From NCBI RefSeq assembly GCF_905147045.1, contig NC_065906.1, positions 868,001-932,000 of the forward strand: a stretch of 64,000 bases of DNA, read 5' to 3'. Under the pieces are notes generated by a model. It searched no databases. It had not been told where the DNA came from and saw only the letters and a program-made list of their open reading frames with translations. The DNA is from Nymphalis io (Eukaryota > Arthropoda > Insecta > Lepidoptera > Nymphalidae). Position 1 is the first letter of the stretch, and every line of letters begins with the position of its first letter. Of the stretch, positions 15,345-28,700 are shown one piece after another. Made by a program: the position numbers and the translations under genes.

Positions 15345-18300
15345 ATAATAGTCGGTAGACGACCGATGTAAGTGGTCACCGGCGTCGTAAGAAATATTAA
15401 GCACTCCTTATATTACCAATGCGTCACCAAGATTGGATATCGGAATTGTTGTTTTATGGTCGAATATGTGTTGAATGTGTTGTATCTACTCAGATGAGCT
15501 TGCACAAAGATCTATCTCCTAGTAAATATACGGATTATATCAACCTTCACAAACATTGGACTCCAATGCGGCAGAAGTTTCTTGAACGTACTTCTTCACG
15601 CTGCAGTAGAAGCACCTCAATTCTGACCCAAAGTGTTAATGCTGTTTGTGGGTATTGAAGAGTCGCTGGTGCTGAATTTAGTGTTTATAAGTCACCACGC
15701 TCATATCAATATATTTTCCAAGGTGTGAATAGAGAATAGAATAGAATTCTTACTATTACCGAGAATTGCTTGTCAGAAAAACTGGATGCCTTTTCATTGG
15801 AGCACAGTTCCAAACATAGGAAGTCGTAGGCACCGTAATTGTATTGTGGTGATTGCATATTATTAAGGTCGATGAGTCATGTTTTTGCGTTTGCGTTCTT
15901 ATTTAGCATTGTAATGAATATTGATACACGATAATAAAAAAAATATTTTTCTTAAAGATTTTGTAACGTATGCTAATTTAAATATCGTTTCATGCTTATT
16001 TCAAAAAATCCTTTCGTATTTGGTTCAATATTGTTATCTCACTCGGACTTACCTTCATAGCCAAGAATTAGAAAGAAATGTAATTCTGTCATTGTTATTC
16101 TTTCTTAGTTGCGGAATGCTAACCGTTGTCTTGTATAAACTGCGCTTCACATTCGCTTTCGCTTCGTTAGGAAGCCTAGTTTTTGTAACCTTTCAACAAT
16201 TACAATTATAGATATAGCCATTTACTATCAAAATATCTAAGTTGAACTATTTTACCGATAACTTCAAGACTATTCATGTATGTATGTATAAATCTACTCG
16301 TAATTTCTTTGACAGGAATCACAAGGACTTATTCCGCGTATATGTCGCCAACTGTTCTCGCGGGTAGCGGCAGGAAAGGAATCCGGTGCTTCCTATCGCA
16401 CGGAGGTCAGCTACCTCGAGATATACAACGAGAGAGTTAAGGACTTGCTGGCCACCGACGCGGGACACTCGCTGAGAGTCCGAGAGCATCCTAAACTCGG
16501 TCCTTACGTCCAAGACTTGTCCAAACACCTGGTCTCAGATTATGATGACATACAAGTAGGTTATTAATTCATTTCTCCTCTTAAGTATTAAATAATAAAT
16601 ATCTCGTCTCGTTTAACATACGATGAGTTAAATATTATGTATATCATTAATATGATCATAATAATAATAAGTATTTTATTATTCATAAATTATTCATTTA
16701 AAAAAAACCTGATAATTTTCGAAAAGTTGTGACTCATAGATGAATTTCTACATGGAATAGACGTCATGAATATATGAACTCAGATAATTAAGGAGATGAA
16801 TAAATCTGTTCTCAGGAATGCATGCATCGTGGTAATCTCCACCGAACCACTGCATCGACGCAAATGAATGATGTATCTTCGCGGTCGCACGCCATTTTCA
16901 CCATCACCTTCGTGCAGGCGAGCTACTTGCGTCACAACAATATGCCCAGCGAGACTGTGTCCAAGGTCCATCTCGTTGATCTCGCTGGCAGGTAACTGAT
17001 GACTGAAGATATAATTTCTATGAAATTTTAAACTCCCGTGAAATTATATATGAAATTCTTAACTTGTAAAATAATCTATGTAACTTAATCATACAAATTA
17101 TTTTAGTGAGCGAGCTGATGCCACTGGAGCGACTGGTCAGCGGTTGGTCGAAGGCGCACACATCAACAAGTCACTTGTGACACTAGGCTCTGTTATCTCT
17201 GCACTCGCTGAGGCCACTAACCAGCCTGTCGATAGTAAGTAATTGTGTGAAGCTTTTGATTAAATGAATCTTTATCGTTACAATTAGTAGTTCACATTAT
17301 AATTTGATAGTTGGAGCAAAAGTTTTTTGTTTTTTAGACATTAGAAATGTACTATGTATTCAAATTTAAGAACTGTATTTTCATTGCTTATTATTTTTGC
17401 TGCGATTAAAATGAAGGAGTACAAGGTAATACCGTAGGTCCATTTTTATTAGTGAAATATGTTAAATATAAGTATATTTTATTAATGTTTAATGATTTTA
17501 ACTTAAGTATATTGTGTGATATTTCAGGTCGTACACCAAAAAGCAAAAAAGTGTTTATTCCATACCGAGATTCGGTGTTAACATGGTTACTTAAAGATTC
17601 ACTCGGAGGAAACTCTAAGACTATTATGATAGCCGCGGTAAGTAGATTGTTTATTTTGTAATTTTTCATTACTTTATTGAGACATATAGTTGTTCTGTTA
17701 ATTTGATGATTAATAATTAAATTTTTAGATATCACCAGCGGATTGCAATTACGGGGAAACGTTATCCACTCTCAGGTACGCCAACAGGGCTAAGAACATC
17801 ATCAACAAGCCCACTATCAACGAGGATCCAAACGTCAAACTGATCAGGGAGCTGCGCGAGGAGATCGAGAAACTGCGCAAGCAAATATCACACAACACGG
17901 TGAGGAAACTATATTTATAAGAATTAGTATACACATCGATATACCCATACATTACGTGTAGAATAATAAATAATATTATCGTTACAAAAAGCGCCTGAAA
18001 TTGTAAAAAGAATTCTGGATCCTAAAGTATTTAATTCTGAATTGCATACAATTAGAATATTGTTTTGTGGTTTCAAGATATTATTTATAAAACGTCGCTC
18101 TTTATATTATAAGTATAAAACGATGATATATAGTATATTATATACTAAATTTATTATTATGTCAGGATCCCATCGAAATGGAACCAGCTGTACTCGCTAC
18201 GCTGCAACGCAAGGAGGCGCAAGAGAAAGTCTTAACGGAGAAGTGGACGGAGAAATGGCGGGAAACGCAACAGATCCTACAGGAACAGAAGGCACTCGGC

Positions 18301-21300
18301 CTCAGGAAGAGCGGTCTGGGAGTTGTTCTCGACTCGGACATGCCGCATCTTGTGGGAATAGATGATAACCTGCTTTCAACTGGAGTAACGCTCTACCACC
18401 TCAAGGTGACTAATTCATATCCGTAAAATCACTTTGTTCCAAATACTGTTCTAAATACTTGTTTACTGGTGGTAGGGCTTTGTGCAAGCTCGTCTGGGTA
18501 GGTACCACCCACTCATCAGATATTCTACCGCAAAACAGCAATACTTGATATTGTTGTGTTCCGGTTTGAAGGGTGAGTGAGCCAGTGTAATTACAGGCAC
18601 AAGGGACATAAAATCTTAGTTCCCAAGGTTGGTGGCGCATTGGATATGTAAGCGATGGTTGATATTTCTTACAATGCCAATGTCTAAGAGCGTTGGTGAC
18701 CACTTACCATCAGGTGGCCCATATGCTCGTCCGCCTTCCTATTCTATAAAAAAAAAAAAAAAATAAAAAAAAACCCTAAGTTACGGGGTTTTACGTGATT
18801 TGAATATTGACTTAAATTCCAGGAAGGCGAGACAGTGATCGGCAGCGAAGAGTACTCGCCCACGCCGGACATCGTGCTGTCGGGCGCCGGCGTGCTGCCG
18901 CTGCACTGCCGCGTCACGCTGCAGGAGGGCGTGGCCACCATCAGCCCCGCCCCCTCCGCGCAGTGCTGGCTCAACACCGTGCTGCTCGACAAACCCGCCA
19001 AGCTCAGCCAGGGTTAGTGTCTCTGCAGGCAACATTTTATGGTGACCTCAAATTAAAGTCGACCCCCTCCACCTATGAATATACTACATACGCCAAAATC
19101 ATAGCCGCTTATTAAAACCTGCTCTTGGATTATTTTAAAATATAACAAAAATTGGTCTCCAGGTTGCATCCTTCTCCTCGGTCGCACGAATATGTTCCGC
19201 TACAATGACCCCGCAGAGGCCGCCAAGTTACGGCAGGAGGGTGCCTCCGTAATGAACCTCTCCCGCCTGTCTCTGCTCTCCTGGTCCACCACCGACCTCG
19301 CAGCGAGCAACGAGAACCTTAATACCACTCTCTCGTATGTCATTCATATTCATCTCCTACAGTTCCAAATTAATAGAATCGGAATTAAATTGTTCGATCT
19401 AAAACGTTCTAAAATAACGTAACTTTGCTTTCGCGGTACGCTCATAGTTATACGTAACATATAATTTAGCAGCAGTTTAAGTGTTTGTAATCAGTTCGTA
19501 TTTATTTTTATAAAATTAGGTTTTTTATTTTTAAATTATAATATGTTTACATTATTACCATAATTTGTAGTTTATGTTGGAAGTCTTTAAAGGTTACAAT
19601 AAAATACATTCTCTGTAGTGATTTGGAAAGTGAGATCCGTTGCGAGCGTATCGAAGCACAGCGTGCTGAGCTGGAGCGGGAGCGGCAACAGTTCGAGCTG
19701 CAGCAGGAGGAGCGGCAACGTCGCTGGCACGCCGAGCGAGAGCAGCTTTTGCAGGCGCAGCGGCAACTCGATGAGGTAGAAGATCTACTCTGGGAAATAT
19801 TATTATGAGTTTCTTCAGCTCTTGTATCCGCCTATACGTTCTTTATTTTAAATAGAAAAATATATAGTTACACCTAAATAAGAAGTGTGTAAAACATTAC
19901 ATCTTGCTGACCTAGGAGCGGTCGGCGATGGAGAAGGAGTACGCAGCTGCGTGTCGGCGGCTGTCGGGCGACTGGCGGGCGCTCGAGCGCGGCTGGACTC
20001 TGAGGAGACGCGCACTGCGCTGTCGGCAGCGCGAGCTCAGTGCGCGCGCACACTCGCACGCACGCGCCGCGCGAGCCGTCACCGACCAGGTCAGTACACG
20101 CGCACACTCGCACGCACGCGCCGCGCGAGCCGTCACCGACCAGGTCAGTACACGCGCACACTCGCACGCACGCGCCGCGCGAGCCGTCACCGACCAGGTC
20201 AGTACACGCGCACACTCGCACGCACGCGCCGCGCGAGCCGTCACCGACCAGGTCAGTACACGCGCACACTCGCACGCACGCGCCGCGCGAGCCGTCACCG
20301 ACCAGGTCAGTACACGCGCACACTCGCACGCACGCGCCGCGCGAGCCGTCACCGACCAGGTCAGTACACGCGCACACTCGCACGCACGCGCCGCGCGAGC
20401 CGTCACCGACCAGGTCAGTACACGTGTTGGGACCTGATGACTGGCAGACTTTACACATGATCAGCGTTACCTAAGGGGGAACCGAGTAGTAAGCAGTCAT
20501 CTCTTCGTAAATGTTGTTTTAATAATGTGAAGTAAGTAACAGTGCACTACCCTATAAGAACAACTCGAATCTGGGCGTATGGACCACTGGATCGTTAAAT
20601 ATTTCTCCTCGGCAGGCACATACGCATCAGATGGTTCTAGAGCTTATTTCACCACTTTTCTACGGCTTATTGTCATAAAGTGAATACATACTTGGGTGAA
20701 TTTAAAAGTTCTTAGAATTAATATAAAAAAGATATATTTTTCTACTTATAATAAAAGTAGATAAGATCGCGTTCTATTTGGATGCTACTCTCCTTTTAAT
20801 TCAGCAATTTGGAATAACTCATGTTTCTTAAGCATTTAGCAAAAAACATTTGTCGGTTGTTGTTATTCAATCAATCAATCAACAGCCAATCGTTGTCCAC
20901 TACTGAACATAGGCCTCTCCCAATTTTTTTCCCAAAAATTGTTGTTATTGGGGCCCGGGAATGAAACCAAACCTATAGATTGCTTCTTTATTCCCCTTAA
21001 TGAAAAATATAAATAAATGAAACTTGAAATGAAATGAATAAAACATACTTAATGTGCATTACTGCACATTTTATTAGAAATATATAAAAAAATATAAGCG
21101 TAGCGGGCGAGCGCATGCAGAGCGGGTTAGAGTGTGAGCGGCTGGAGGGAGCGTGGCGGAATGGGGCGAGTGGCTCAAACGCGCTGGCTTGAAGAAGCGT
21201 CGGCCACGGGCCTCGGTTTGCGTGCCCCTCGTGTCGCTTTTGCTTCCCGCGCCTGGGCCGCACTCTTGCTCGCTACGTGTTGCGCTGCCACACATTTACT

Positions 21301-21369
21301 CAAATCCAAAAACGGTGGCCATAACCGCTAAATTGTTCCAGAAACATGGTCCCTTAGTGGCGAGGATAA

Positions 21370-21403
<34 letters not shown>

Positions 21404-22737
21404 AAGCAACGCGCGGGTAAAATCTGATGTTTTGCTTCGTTTAGACGCGCTCTTAAGAAACAAAACACTCAATGACAGCTTAGGCCTACGCACTTTTGGA
21501 ATTCAATTTGCATACTAGTGTCCAGCAAGCATCTGTACTTTTGGATTCCTTAACTATCATCGAACAATGAGGTCACGACTTCGCAAATGACTCTTAATAA
21601 TCTCTTAGTTTCGTAATCCAGGTTTCATTTACAGTGAAAAAATTATGCAAAATTCTAAATATAACATAAAAAGACAATCAAGAGATAATCTGCTTAAATA
21701 CTGTTTAATTGACATTCTTTAAAACACATATCAAACTACACGCAAAAAATAAGTATTTTTATTTATTTTTTATAATTAATAGGCCAGCGTTTGAACGTTG
21801 ACTTGCCTGATGTTAAGCATTGACACGGTGTAGGATGTAGCACGCTTACCTATAAGAAACCTGTTTACTCTAGATTTGAAGACACCAACATTGTAGCTAT
21901 CAGGAAATACGGACTCAGGCAAAGCATTCCATAGTTTCGCAGTGCGGATGATGAATATGGATTCAAAGCGCTTCGTACGTAGGCGGGGAATTTCCACTGT
22001 GTACCTATGGCGCTTTGGTCGCGTTTGCCTGGCCGTTCGATAGTAAAAAGGGGCGGGAGGAATCAGTTCGTGTAATTCCTGAGCACATTCTCCGAAATTT
22101 ATCCGATAGAAGACTGAGAGTGATGCAACCACACGTCGATGTTCAAGACTTTGGAACCTAGACTCGACCAATGTGTCGTCTCCTATCAGCCTTCTGGCAC
22201 GCCTCTCAATCAACTCTAGTGCCTGAAGGTGGTTCTTGGCAGAGCCATCCCAAAGGTGAGAGCAGTACTCCATACATGACCTCACTTGTGCTTTATATAA
22301 GCTTAGCAGTTGTTCTGAAGTAAAGTAACGTCTCACTTTGGAGAGGATACCAAGTTTTCGAGCGGCTATTTGGGCTTTGGACTCAATAAAAGAGCCGAAA
22401 TTTAGAGTTGACGTGAGAGTAATGCCAAGAAGGTCAAGATGGTCAGTTATAGGTACAGACACATTTCGGAAAGAGGGAGGTAGCTGGAATTCCCTCTTTT
22501 TGGCGGAAAATAAACACGCCTGCGTCTTGGATGCATTGAACATGACCAATTTGGCATCGCCCCAATCGGACACTGCCTTAAGGGTCACGGTCAGGCGCTC
22601 TACCATGGCCTCTCTCTGAGCCTGGATTTGGGCCTCACTAGCTCGCGCGTTGGACTTGTAGCTCTCGACGACTGTGCAACTCGTGTATAGGGGGAAGTGC
22701 ATATTTCTAAGAACTTTTTGATTCACCCTCGAATGCA

Positions 22738-22793
<56 letters not shown>

Positions 22794-25700
22794 AAGCAAC
22801 GCGCGGGTAAAATCTGATGTTTTGCTTCGTTTAGACGCGCTCTTAAGAAACAAAACACTCAATGACAGCTTAGGCCTACGCACTTTTGGAATTCAATTTG
22901 CATACTAGTGTCCAGCAAGCATCTGTACTTTTGGATTCCTTAACTATCATCGAACAATGAGGTCACGACTTCGCAAATGACTCTTAATAATCTCTTAGTT
23001 TCGTAATCCAGGTTTCATTTACAGTGAAAAAATTATGCAAAATTCTAAATATAACATAAAAAGACAATCAAGAGATAATCTGCTTAAATACTGTTTAATT
23101 GACATTCTTTAAAACACATATCAAACTACACGCAAAAAATAAGTATTTTTATTTATTTTTTATAATTAATAGGCCAGCGTTTGAACGTTGACTTGCCTGA
23201 TGTTAAGCATTGACACGGTGTAGGATGTAGCACGCTTACCTATAAGAAACCTGTTTACTCTAGATTTGAAGACACCAACATTGTAGCTATCAGGAAATAC
23301 GGACTCAGGCAAAGCATTCCATAGTTTCGCAGTGCGGATGATGAATATGGATTCAAAGCGCTTCGTACGTAGGCGGGGAATTTCCACTGTGTACCTATGG
23401 CGCTTTGGTCGCGTTTGCCTGGCCGTTCGATAGTAAAAAGGGGCGGGAGGAATCAGTTCGTGTAATTCCTGAGCACATTCTCCGAAATTTATCCGATAGA
23501 AGACTGAGAGTGATGCAACCACACGTCGATGTTCAAGACTTTGGAACCTAGACTCGACCAATGTGTCGTCTCCTATCAGCCTTCTGGCACGCCTCTCAAT
23601 CAACTCTAGTGCCTGAAGGTGGTTCTTGGCAGAGCCATCCCAAAGGTGAGAGCAGTACTCCATACATGACCTCACTTGTGCTTTATATAAGCTTAGCAGT
23701 TGTTCTGAAGTAAAGTAACGTCTCACTTTGGAGAGGATACCAAGTTTTCGAGCGGCTATTTGGGCTTTGGACTCAATAAAAGAGCCGAAATTTAGAGTTG
23801 ACGTGAGAGTAATGCCAAGAAGGTCAAGATGGTCAGTTATAGGTACAGACACATTTCGGAAAGAGGGAGGTAGCTGGAATTCCCTCTTTTTGGCGGAAAA
23901 TAAACACGCCTGCGTCTTGGATGCATTGAACATGACCAATTTGGCATCGCCCCAATCGGACACTGCCTTAAGGGTCACGGTCAGGCGCTCTACCATGGCC
24001 TCTCTCTGAGCCTGGATTTGGGCCTCACTAGCTCGCGCGTTGGACTTGTAGCTCTCGACGACTGTGCAACTCGTGTATAGGGGGAAGTGCATATTTCTAA
24101 GAACTTTTTGATTCACCCTCGAATGCAACACTGTTCAAATGTTTTGTCATTTTTGTCAAACACTTGTCTAAACAATAAACCGCTCAGAACTCGGCCTTAA
24201 CCTTTGTCTCTCATATCAGGAGTGTTTTGATATTATCACAGGACATCTTGCCTGAAAAAGACGTTTGACTTAAAAAATCTCAGCGCTATGTATGTAGCTT
24301 CGTAATGGAACCAGTGTAATGTATTGACAACGTGTTAGGACACCGGCGAGTGAGTATCATATTGAGTATATAATAATTATCTCCCACAAACCATTGCACG
24401 TTACAACTCTCATCTGAATAAAATATGAAGTAATGCGTCATTAAATATCACTTATCGCAATGTTTTTCTCATCGTAATTTTTATTTCTATTATTTTTATC
24501 TCATGTTAGATAAAGCTGTATGCGCCTTACAAATATTACGTCACGGCGTCTGTGCTCTGTAATCGTTCATGTCATTGTGCCACACACCTGCAATTCTACT
24601 AGTGTTTCTCGCGATAATTAATTTAAATTTTTCGCAATTAAGATTTTAAATATATTAACAAAAAATACTATAAAAAGGATTCATGGTTTTCGTGTTTAAA
24701 TATCTTTTTTACATTGTTATTTTAAATATAACGGTTTGCTTGCTGCGAATAATAAATACATAAAATGTACAATTTAGAACAATCACTTTTTAATCAAATT
24801 ATAATTTTTATTAAAACGATTTCAATTGAAAAATGTATTTATTTATTATAAGATTAAACCATTCTTAATTCCATTCATGGTACGATATAAAGTCTATACA
24901 CGGCGCTCGTGTTTATTATATACTAGAGAAGTATCGAGAACTTTTTAACTTTCTATATCAGATAAGAATAATCATTAAAATAAAAACTTGTATAAATTAT
25001 ATAATCGACTTCGATTCGAGAACCACTGGTATAATTTAATCAGTACATTCACTTTCATGCAAACAATACGTTTGTTTTTATTTTCTCATAAACGAAACAC
25101 CGCCGCCCCAGTTAGTGTCGACGCTTGCTTTAATAACGTAGGTCTCCTGTGCTGGTTATTAATTTTGTTTATTATGTGGATTTTTATATTTCAAGTGTAA
25201 CCGATAATCATAGATCAAATACTCGTTTAATAATTTAATTATAATATTATATGTCTGATGTTGTAAGTACATTTTTTTTTGTCTATTTTGAGAATGAATA
25301 GTCTTAACTTGAAGTAAAGAACTCCACCGTTACCTTTACGTTGCTACTCCCGTGCCCCGTAGATTGTGAAGGAGGAGCTGCAGATAGCTGACCTGAGACG
25401 ACGGCAAGGGGGGGTGAAAGAGCAGCTGCAGGAATTTGTCAGCACCAAGACTGAGGAACTGCTCGCGCAGGGGTACTACTTGGATGAGGTGAGATGGGAG
25501 CTCGAGTATTTTAAAATGTAAGAGAGAGAAAGATGTATCGAAATGTAATGCGTTACGTAATAAGCGAGTATTGTAAACTTTTATAGAATGTAATCAATAC
25601 ATTAATAATGGGTTACTTTTTTAATGTCGTTTAGTAGGTGTTTACGTTAACATTGATTTCTTCTTTCTGTTATCACTTATGGTCGATTGAGTTGCTTAAG

Positions 25701-28700
25701 CTTAAAAGCGTAACAAACAAACAAACTTACGTTTACACGTATAATAATTGCTACACCGAACTAATTTAGGAGGACCAAATGGTATTTAAAACTAAGGAAG
25801 AGCTTTCCACTGTTCACTCAACTATAATTTATTTGACGAGCCGGTTGGCGTGGTTGGTAGATACTTGCCTTTCACGCCGAAGGTTGTGGGTTCGATTCCC
25901 ACCCAGGACAGACATTTGTGTGCATGAATTTGTCTGTTTGTCCTGAGCCTGGGTGTTATTATCTATATAAGTATGTATTTACAAAAAGAAAAATAGTATA
26001 TATATGTGTATATCAGTTGTCTGGTTTCCATAGCACAAGCTCTGTACAAGCTTAATTTGGGATCAGATGGCCGTGTGTGAAAAATGTCCCAGGATATATT
26101 ATTATTACTATTTGATCACTTTAATTAAGATAATCAGTTTTACACTATGTATGCCCAGTAGCGAATCTAGACAGCGCGATTCAGGATCTTGACAAATTCA
26201 ATCAACGCCATCTATCGCTGCTAGTAGTAATATACGCCATTATACAATAATTTAGAAAGCCGTTAATTTACATATAATCAAAACTAGTGCTTAAGAAAGA
26301 AAACTTGATAACATTAATATATCTTCTGTGAAATGACATATATATTTTGTTTTAAAAATGTAAAAAAACTATGTATTTTCGATATTTGTAATCGCTAGCA
26401 CGAGAAGTTGGTGTGTTTTCTTATCATACAATGTATTTGACTCTTTTTTTGAAATTTTAACATAATTTCGTTTATTACAGAGTCTTACTCCGAGTCCAGA
26501 GAGTCCTCCTTCAGAAACCTCCACTGAGAGCCTGATGCATCTTCTGCAGCAGTGCGAGCCCAACACTGCCAAAAGCATCAAAGAGACCGTCGAAAGACAC
26601 GTGAGTTACGCTTAAATATAATTTAAAATGTGGCAAGGTGGGTATTTTATACATAGTTGACATAGTTGACAATGACGCAACATTTTTTCCTTAATAGCTA
26701 TAGTGCAAGTGTGAAATAACCCTCGCACTGACTTTTACACTCATTAAAATGTGATCCACTCAGAAACGTAGTTATAACTAATATTTTCGGTTGTACATTA
26801 AGATTGTTTGATTAACCAATCGATATGGAATTTAGAAATGCTGTCAGCAAACCGAACAAGTATGTTGGTAGTAATCGTATTTTGTCAATGTTACAGAAAA
26901 AAGAGTTGGAGAGCTTAGAACAGGAGTTGCAAGGTCGAGTGGCGAGCGTGGCGGCGCACCGCGTCAAGGTCGAGCACCTGCAGCAGGAGCTGGCGCTGCT
27001 GGCCGCCCGCGAGAGGGGCCTCACAAGGGCCCTCGCCGACGGGGACAAGCATGGAGGTGCGCACTAGACATCATTACCTTTCCTAATATATAAAACTAAT
27101 CAAATCAACTAGTATAAGCTCTCCTTATGAAGGTTACACCATCTAGACTTATTCTAACAAGTAGTCCGTTTCGTTCCACCCGAATAAGTTTTATTATTAG
27201 AGTAGTTTTAAAGTGTATAAATATCATAACGATGTGTCCGGTGGGGGCAGAGGGCGACCACGACGCGTCCCCGCTAGAGGGCGTGAAGCGCAGCAAGTCG
27301 GAGCTCGTGCTGCGTGCGCGGCCCGCCGTGCCGGACGCGCCCGACCTGGCGGCCGACGAGCGCGACTACCGCGCCAAGCGCCTCAGGTGCGTCCCCGTCC
27401 CACTGTGTACTGATTGTGATAACTAACGTTGTAATAACTTGTAACTAGTTTAAATAAATATATTTTATTTTACTATTTTAAATATATGACTTTATTTTGC
27501 ATTAATGGCTGAATTGATTGTTATAAAATTTAGCTTTAGATGGACACATCTAGTTCAGATGAGAACTTTTTTACAATACATATGTGTGTGTGCATATATA
27601 AAAATAATGACTACATTTCAAATACGTATCGCCTGGCGAAACGAACGCCTATAAATCGCAATGTGCTACAATATTGACTTAATTATAATTTGTCCTAAAC
27701 AGCTTAAGCCTCAGCCTCGACCCGCTGCCGTCCCCGAACTCGACGCTGAACACGACCGACACCTTCCACACGGCGTCCTCCTCGCCGAAAGCGTTCCCCT
27801 CCGAATCCACCCTCCCCACTCCGTCGACCACTGAGGTCTCGGGATTCGCTAGTGACGAACCGACTCCCCTTCCTCAGTTCAGACTGGGTCCGGCACCCGA
27901 TGACAGTGATGATATGTCAAGCACTGAAGATTATCATAAGGTACGTTCTGTTACCAGAATTTTCTTTTTTATACATTTATGTAATTTATACGTGATTTTA
28001 TGTTTTACCTAATATTATTGACTGACCCACCATTGAACCACCAACTCAATAGATTTCCTACAGTTAAACAGCGATACTTAGTATTGTTGCGTTCCGATTT
28101 GAAGGGTGAGTGAGCCAGTGTAGCTATCGGCACAAGGGACGTAACATATTAGTTCCCAAGATTAGGCAGGTAGGTATAGGCATACACGGTAGCATGCGAA
28201 AGCGATCCCGTGGTGCTCTTCGTTAAGACGGAAAGGGTACCGCGGGTTTTTTAGTGGGTATTCCGATGTTCGGAGCGCACTCGGCGCCTTGGACACCGGC
28301 GAGCCCCACATACCCCCCCACTGTTCCCGTGAGGGAAACGCGTAACGCGTTTTTCCAGCGTTAAAAAAAAAGGCAGGTAGGTATTGGCTATGTAAAGAGT
28401 AATTGATGTTTCTTAAATCACTAAAGTCTATGGGCTGTAACACTTGCCATCAGGTGGCCCATTTGTATAATAAAAATATATGAGATCTGCCATAATGCGC
28501 AATCACAGGAGTACCCTCTATTTCCTCACTCTCAAAATCCGATCACAAGGTAGAAAAGAGGTGCAGGATCAACGGCTTTACTGCTTTCACGAGGGTTGCC
28601 ATAAACATTGACAACTTAGAAACTCAACTCTAGCTGTACTGAAAATTTATTGACAGGATATCCAATATAGATATTTTATTTACCCAAACCTGGACTTTTG

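Larger units (their letters stand above)
13066..16315 (+). other. Kinesin intron with SINE-B, family-C and SINE-E copies
   Basis: Bounded by GCG|gtaagt and gacag|GAATCA. Besides the repeats listed separately (13585, 15003, 15343) no coding sequence was recognised; the remainder is AT-rich. Confidence 0.65.

Noticed and set aside
17406..17952. Minus-strand frames opposite the kinesin motor exons
   Set aside because: They run antisense to phase-consistent conserved motor exons.
20036..20413. CRISPR-like regular repeat
   Set aside because: Units are contiguous with no variable spacers, and the genome is an animal's; it is a plain tandem array.
19874..20460. Long open frames on both strands over the 54-bp array (up to 194 codons)
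   Set aside because: A repeat whose unit length is divisible by three and that lacks stops stays open in several frames; only the plus frame continuous with the kinesin exon is credible.
22338..24009. Two identical 93-codon plus-strand frames
   Set aside because: Antisense shadows of the duplicated CR1-like coding sequence.
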